Source: Butyrivibrio sp. INlla21 (GTDB lineage: Bacteria; Bacillota; Clostridia; Lachnospirales; Lachnospiraceae). Taken from it: a stretch of DNA of 64,000 bases. Below are positions 60,896-64,000 of the stretch, in pieces. The stretch lies in NCBI RefSeq assembly GCF_900116875.1, contig NZ_FPCC01000005.1:62001-126000 (forward strand), written 5' to 3'. The position numbers and the translations under genes are program-made. How positions within the stretch are numbered: position 1 is the first letter of the stretch; the number at the start of each line of letters is the position of its first letter. The notes below the pieces were generated by a model, which saw only the letters and a program-made list of their open reading frames with translations, searched no databases and was not told where the DNA came from.

Positions 60896-61099
60896 TTAAT
60901 CATAGAGGTCAAAGTCTCCGCTTTTTGAAGGATCTCCGTTAACAACGTAATATGCTTTTCCCTCTTCAGGCTTTACATAGATATTAAGCTCTTTAATATC
61001 TCTTTTGCCATATGCTTTTTTTGCCTTGGAGACAATCTTATCCTCTCCTATAGACAGGCTACTGTACTGTAGCTCAATCTTTGTTTTTGTTTCTGCCAT
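60896..61099 (-). CDS. DUF6465-like small protein
   Basis: 67 residues from the second of two adjacent ATGs, which has GGAGG six bases upstream. KTKIELQYSSLSIGEDKIVSKAKKAYG and the middle ELNIYVKPEEGKAYYVVNG match a small Firmicutes family, many members of which have a long Lys-rich N-terminal tail; here the tail is absent. Function unknown. Confidence 0.8.
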   Translation of the reverse strand: MAETKTKIELQYSSLSIGEDKIVSKAKKAYGKRDIKELNIYVKPEEGKAYYVVNGDPSKSGDFDLYD

Positions 61100-61232
61100 C
61101 ATTACCCTCCCCTCAGAAGATTAGTAGTCTTAATTACGTTCTATTTTACACCTTATTATGACAAAAGTGAATGTTTATTTAATTATCCGTGTTTTTTTAA
61201 GCTTCCTTTATTCTTATTTTATTTCTCTCGTT

Positions 61233-61238
61233 TATAAT
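61233..61238 (+). promoter_or_regulatory. -10 box of the 55-residue gene
   Basis: Consensus TATAAT, 31 bases before the ATG; a weak TTTATT (61208-61213) is the only -35 candidate, at 19 bases. Confidence 0.45.
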
Positions 61239-61269
61239 ATACCTACCAAGAGACAAGGAGGTATCTGCC

Positions 61270-61437
61270 ATGGCTAATAAGAAAACTATAGCTTCCAGAA
61301 TAAGAACCACTCCAAAACCGCCTCTTCAGGTTATGCACGTTAGGACCTTTAAACCCGATCTCAATACTCTCAGCAGCGTTGACTGCGGAGTAGATTTATC
61401 GGGATATGCATTTGAAGGACTAAAAAAGTGGAAATAA
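61270..61437 (+). CDS. Small protein of 55 residues, unknown function
   Basis: The ATG at 61270 has AAGGAGG at 61256-61262 at good spacing and a TATAAT box upstream, and the frame ends at TAA 61435-61437. The product begins MANKKTIASRIRTTPKPP and ends GYAFEGLKKWK; it is basic at the N-terminus, with one cysteine (DCGVD) and no membrane helix. I do not recognise a family. Its strong ribosome site and promoter argue that it is real. It is divergent from the DUF6465-like gene. Confidence 0.7.
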   Translation: MANKKTIASRIRTTPKPPLQVMHVRTFKPDLNTLSSVDCGVDLSGYAFEGLKKWK

Positions 61438-61565
61438 CATTTGACCAAATAAACTAAATATCCTTTTTTATTTAGGGCACGTAATGAGCGATCATGCGTG
61501 TCCTTTTTTTATTTCACAAAAATATGTTAAAATGTGTTATTACAAATTTGAATCGGAGCGAAAGA

Positions 61566-63059
61566 ATGATTAAAAATAAGCAAGCCTTATTAAGACTTAT
61601 AGAACTAATAGCATTTATTATTGCTTTCATTATCTTATCTACACAGCTGATGAACGCTCTTGTTATCAAGGGACATTCATCAGAAGCACGAATGTATGAT
61701 GTATACGAAGGGTATGCGCAGAACAGCGATGTTCTTTTTATAGGAAGCAGTCATGCAGGACAGCTTGTAGGAAGGAATCTGTGGAGAGACTATGGAATCG
61801 CATCATATACAATTGCCGGCAATTCGCAGCCAATTGATGTCACCTATCATTCCATAGTTGAATTCCTCAAGCATTCAGATCCCAAGGTGATAATGGTAGA
61901 AACCGCCCTTATTCCCGATGATAACATGGAAACACCCGACACCGAATATGAAGGCAGAATACAAAGTGACGCCGCTTTCAGATATTCTGTTAATTATCTT
62001 AAATTGGCATCAGCACAAATAAAGAACTTTAATCTTCCCCTAAAAACCGAAGGTATCCAGCTTCTTTATAAGTGGCCCCTCATGCATGATCGCTATTCAA
62101 GTCTGACAAAAGACGATTTCGTAATAGATACACCTTATCTGGTCTCCGATACATTACCTCTTTATTCTGTTCCTGAGGAGGAGGCAGAGATAGTAACATC
62201 TGAGGAACGCGCTCCTATCAGTGATATTGGTCGTAACTACCTTGATAAAACAATAAAACTGTGCGAAGAAAAGAATATTCACCTTGTTCTTTTCCATACT
62301 CCATATCCTGCACCCGAGACAACTCTGGCACAGCAAAATACCATTTCGGATATAGCTGCGGCGAACAACGTCCCGTTTATTGATTTTAATTATCTTGTGG
62401 ATGAAATTGGCTTTGATATACACACTGACCAGGCAAGAGATCTTAATCACGTAAATCTCAGCGGTGGTGAAAAGATAACTGATTATCTCGGAAAATATCT
62501 CATAGAAAACTATGGCATTAAAGATCACAGACAAGATCCGGGCTATGAAACCTGGAATAAAGACCTTAAGGCATGGCAAGTACTTCAATTAAAAGAAAGC
62601 TTTGAAAAAACAAATAATATAGCAGAATGGTCAGACCTCTTTGCCGGTCAATTAAGCAATTATATGGTAATACTGACTCTTTCCGGTGATTATACTTCCG
62701 AATCGGACGGATCTATTCAGAGCATCCTCGAAAAAGCTCCCGTTCCGGAAGATTTCTATGAAAAAGGCGGAACGGTAATACTCTATCGCGGTAACATCTT
62801 ATATTACTCCGGCGGATGTGAAACTTATTCTTATTCACACAAATTTGAAAACGCCGTTGTGTCCATAGACAGAGTTACATCAGGTTCCGAAGATAGTCCT
62901 TTTGAAGACGGAATATATATTTGGAATGAAAACTACATCATAAACAGCGATGGACTTAACGTTACTATATATGACGACAGTCTGGATATTGTTGTTGATT
63001 CTATTGGTGTTGATGCATGCCCTGACGAAGGCAAACTAATTAGAAACGAAATTGATTAA
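61566..63059 (+). CDS. Membrane-anchored SGNH/AlgJ-like protein of an O-acetylation system
   Basis: 497 residues; the ATG at 61566 follows GGAG by seven bases. One membrane helix (about 10-32), then an SGNH-type domain: LFIGSSHAG holds the catalytic serine motif and DLNHVNLSGG the Asp-x-x-His motif. The remainder to 497 is unassigned. The next gene, 23 bases on, is an MBOAT acyltransferase. AlgI/AlgJ- or DltB/DltD-like pairs move acetyl or alanyl groups to outside polymers; this layout fits O-acetylation of a surface polysaccharide. Confidence 0.8.
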   Translation: MIKNKQALLRLIELIAFIIAFIILSTQLMNALVIKGHSSEARMYDVYEGYAQNSDVLFIGSSHAGQLVGRNLWRDYGIASYTIAGNSQPIDVTYHSIVEFLKHSDPKVIMVETALIPDDNMETPDTEYEGRIQSDAAFRYSVNYLKLASAQIKNFNLPLKTEGIQLLYKWPLMHDRYSSLTKDDFVIDTPYLVSDTLPLYSVPEEEAEIVTSEERAPISDIGRNYLDKTIKLCEEKNIHLVLFHTPYPAPETTLAQQNTISDIAAANNVPFIDFNYLVDEIGFDIHTDQARDLNHVNLSGGEKITDYLGKYLIENYGIKDHRQDPGYETWNKDLKAWQVLQLKESFEKTNNIAEWSDLFAGQLSNYMVILTLSGDYTSESDGSIQSILEKAPVPEDFYEKGGTVILYRGNILYYSGGCETYSYSHKFENAVVSIDRVTSGSEDSPFEDGIYIWNENYIINSDGLNVTIYDDSLDIVVDSIGVDACPDEGKLIRNEID

Positions 63060-63082
63060 ACTGATATAAATGGAGATTACCA

Positions 63083-64000
63083 ATGTTTATTACTTACCAG
63101 TTGCTCTTTCCTTTAGTATTTATAATACTTCTGCTGGAATTCATAGTTCCCAAAAAGATCCGTTCTTTTTTACTTCTTGCATTAAGCTTTTTCCTTTATT
63201 ACATTTGCGGAACGGCATCTTTTTATATCCTGCCTGCAATGGGCGTTGTTTCATACGTTTCGACAATGGCAATAAAAAAGCTTGGTTCTCAGGCCGCCAA
63301 AAAAGTGATTCTTTTCTCAAGTATCATTGTAATAGTAGGACTTATGCTTGCATTTAGATACACGGGGATCAAAAATGCCTCTCCGCTTGGATTGTCATTC
63401 TTTGCCTTGGAAGCCATTTCCTACATTTCAGATTGTTATACAGGAAAAATAGAAACAGAGAATAATCCTCTTTATGTTCTCTTATATATCGCATTCTTTC
63501 CCACTGTTATTTCCGGTCCTATTGAGAGAGGCGGTAATCTGATTCCTCAATTCAAGAAGCTTGACTCTTGTTCTAGAAAAGATTTATTGGATATAAACAG
63601 ACTGTGTGACAATGCAATAATCATCATATTCGGAATGTTCGTAAAGCTTGTGATAGCTGACAGACTTTCAATAGTTTCCAATACTATTTTCTCAACTTAT
63701 TATCGCTACGGAACCACGGTTCTGATAATAGGTGCGATCAGCTTCGGAATGCAGCTTTACTGTGATTTTATGGCTTATTCACACATAGCTCTGGGAATTG
63801 CCGGAATGTTTAATATCGGCATAATGGATAACTTTAAGGCTCCTTACCTGTCTGTATCTGTCACAGACTTCTGGAGAAGATGGCATATATCGCTCAGCTC
63901 GTGGCTTAGAGATTATGTTTACATTCCACTTGGCGGAAACAGAAAAGGTAAGCTGAGAAAATATCTCAACACATTTATTACCTTTGTTATAAGTGGTATA
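63083..64000 (+). CDS. MBOAT O-acyltransferase, AlgI-like, 3' end cut off by window
   Basis: 306 codons visible from ATG 63083 (GGAG seven bases upstream) to the last base. Multiple helices and the MBOAT hallmark TDFWRRWHISLSSWLRDYVY and IPLGGNRKGK, plus FFPTVISGPIERGGNLIPQ. The active-site histidine block lies beyond the window. It should carry an acyl group across the membrane to the AlgJ-like partner upstream. Confidence 0.93.
   Translation, partial: MFITYQLLFPLVFIILLLEFIVPKKIRSFLLLALSFFLYYICGTASFYILPAMGVVSYVSTMAIKKLGSQAAKKVILFSSIIVIVGLMLAFRYTGIKNASPLGLSFFALEAISYISDCYTGKIETENNPLYVLLYIAFFPTVISGPIERGGNLIPQFKKLDSCSRKDLLDINRLCDNAIIIIFGMFVKLVIADRLSIVSNTIFSTYYRYGTTVLIIGAISFGMQLYCDFMAYSHIALGIAGMFNIGIMDNFKAPYLSVSVTDFWRRWHISLSSWLRDYVYIPLGGNRKGKLRKYLNTFITFVISGI

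Overview
This window looks like a chromosomal segment of a butyrate-forming Lachnospiraceae bacterium (Clostridia), most like Butyrivibrio or Pseudobutyrivibrio. That placement is inferred from gene content: a GH94 cellobiose phosphorylase, a full acetyl-CoA to butyryl-CoA operon (thl-crt-hbd-bcd-etfB-etfA), a lysine riboswitch on dapA, YerC, bactofilin, long-form HPF, CotH proteins, GGAGG ribosome sites and TTGACA/TATAAT promoters. No insertion sequence, prophage, CRISPR array or rRNA operon was seen. About 58 protein genes (two cut by the window edges) and eight tRNA genes are supported. From 15 kb to 53.6 kb almost everything lies on the minus strand.

Layout. 0-4 kb: end of cellobiose phosphorylase, a degenerate LytM protein with a bactofilin, YerC, and a cold-shock protein with a hairpin leader. 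4-7 kb (minus): lysine riboswitch, dapA, dapB and a eukaryote-type hisA. 7-15 kb: typA, yigZ, a class A penicillin-binding protein, tRNA-Leu, a MATE exporter and a DUF4867-like protein. 15-19.5 kb (minus): a six-tRNA operon (Pro, Gly, Arg, His, Gln, Lys), then a THUMP methyltransferase, a catalytically dead amidase, rdgB, a phosphodiesterase, and tRNA-Arg. 19.5-31 kb (minus): an HD-GYP response regulator, a first thiolase, a cobalt/nickel ECF transporter and the butyrate operon. 31-44 kb (minus): CotH protein overlapping hpf, a cluster of DnaA-box-like sites, an SH3/NlpC hydrolase, trxB, HAD and SDR enzymes, a CheY/CheX-like pair, a Q/N-rich membrane protein, an SseB-domain protein and an M18 aminopeptidase. 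44-53.6 kb: an ion transporter, a membrane ferredoxin with a TlpA-like lipoprotein, a membrane-anchored barnase with its barstar, then coaBC followed by three sugar or envelope genes. 53.6-64 kb: ECF S component plus coaX, a GT2-GtrA fusion, a second CotH protein, sodA, a PseC-like aminotransferase, two small genes, and an AlgJ-like/MBOAT O-acetylation pair cut by the window end.

How the parts fit. The butyrate operon makes butyryl-CoA from acetyl-CoA and, with Bcd-Etf, probably bifurcates electrons; CoA supply genes (coaBC, coaX, probable pantothenate S component) lie 23 kb away. The envelope theme is strong: PBP, LytM/bactofilin, NlpC/P60, dead amidase, glycosyltransferases, CDP-sugar genes and an acetylation system. 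The points most worth a second look are: (a) a membrane-tethered barnase toxin with barstar; (b) an MshEN-like/CheX-like protein next to a CheY-like regulator; (c) a prion-like membrane protein; (d) a DnaA-box cluster far from any dnaA gene; (e) eukaryote-type hisA under lysine riboswitch control; (f) genes whose -10 box sits seven bases before the ATG, suggesting leaderless mRNAs; (g) a small family of intergenic hairpins.
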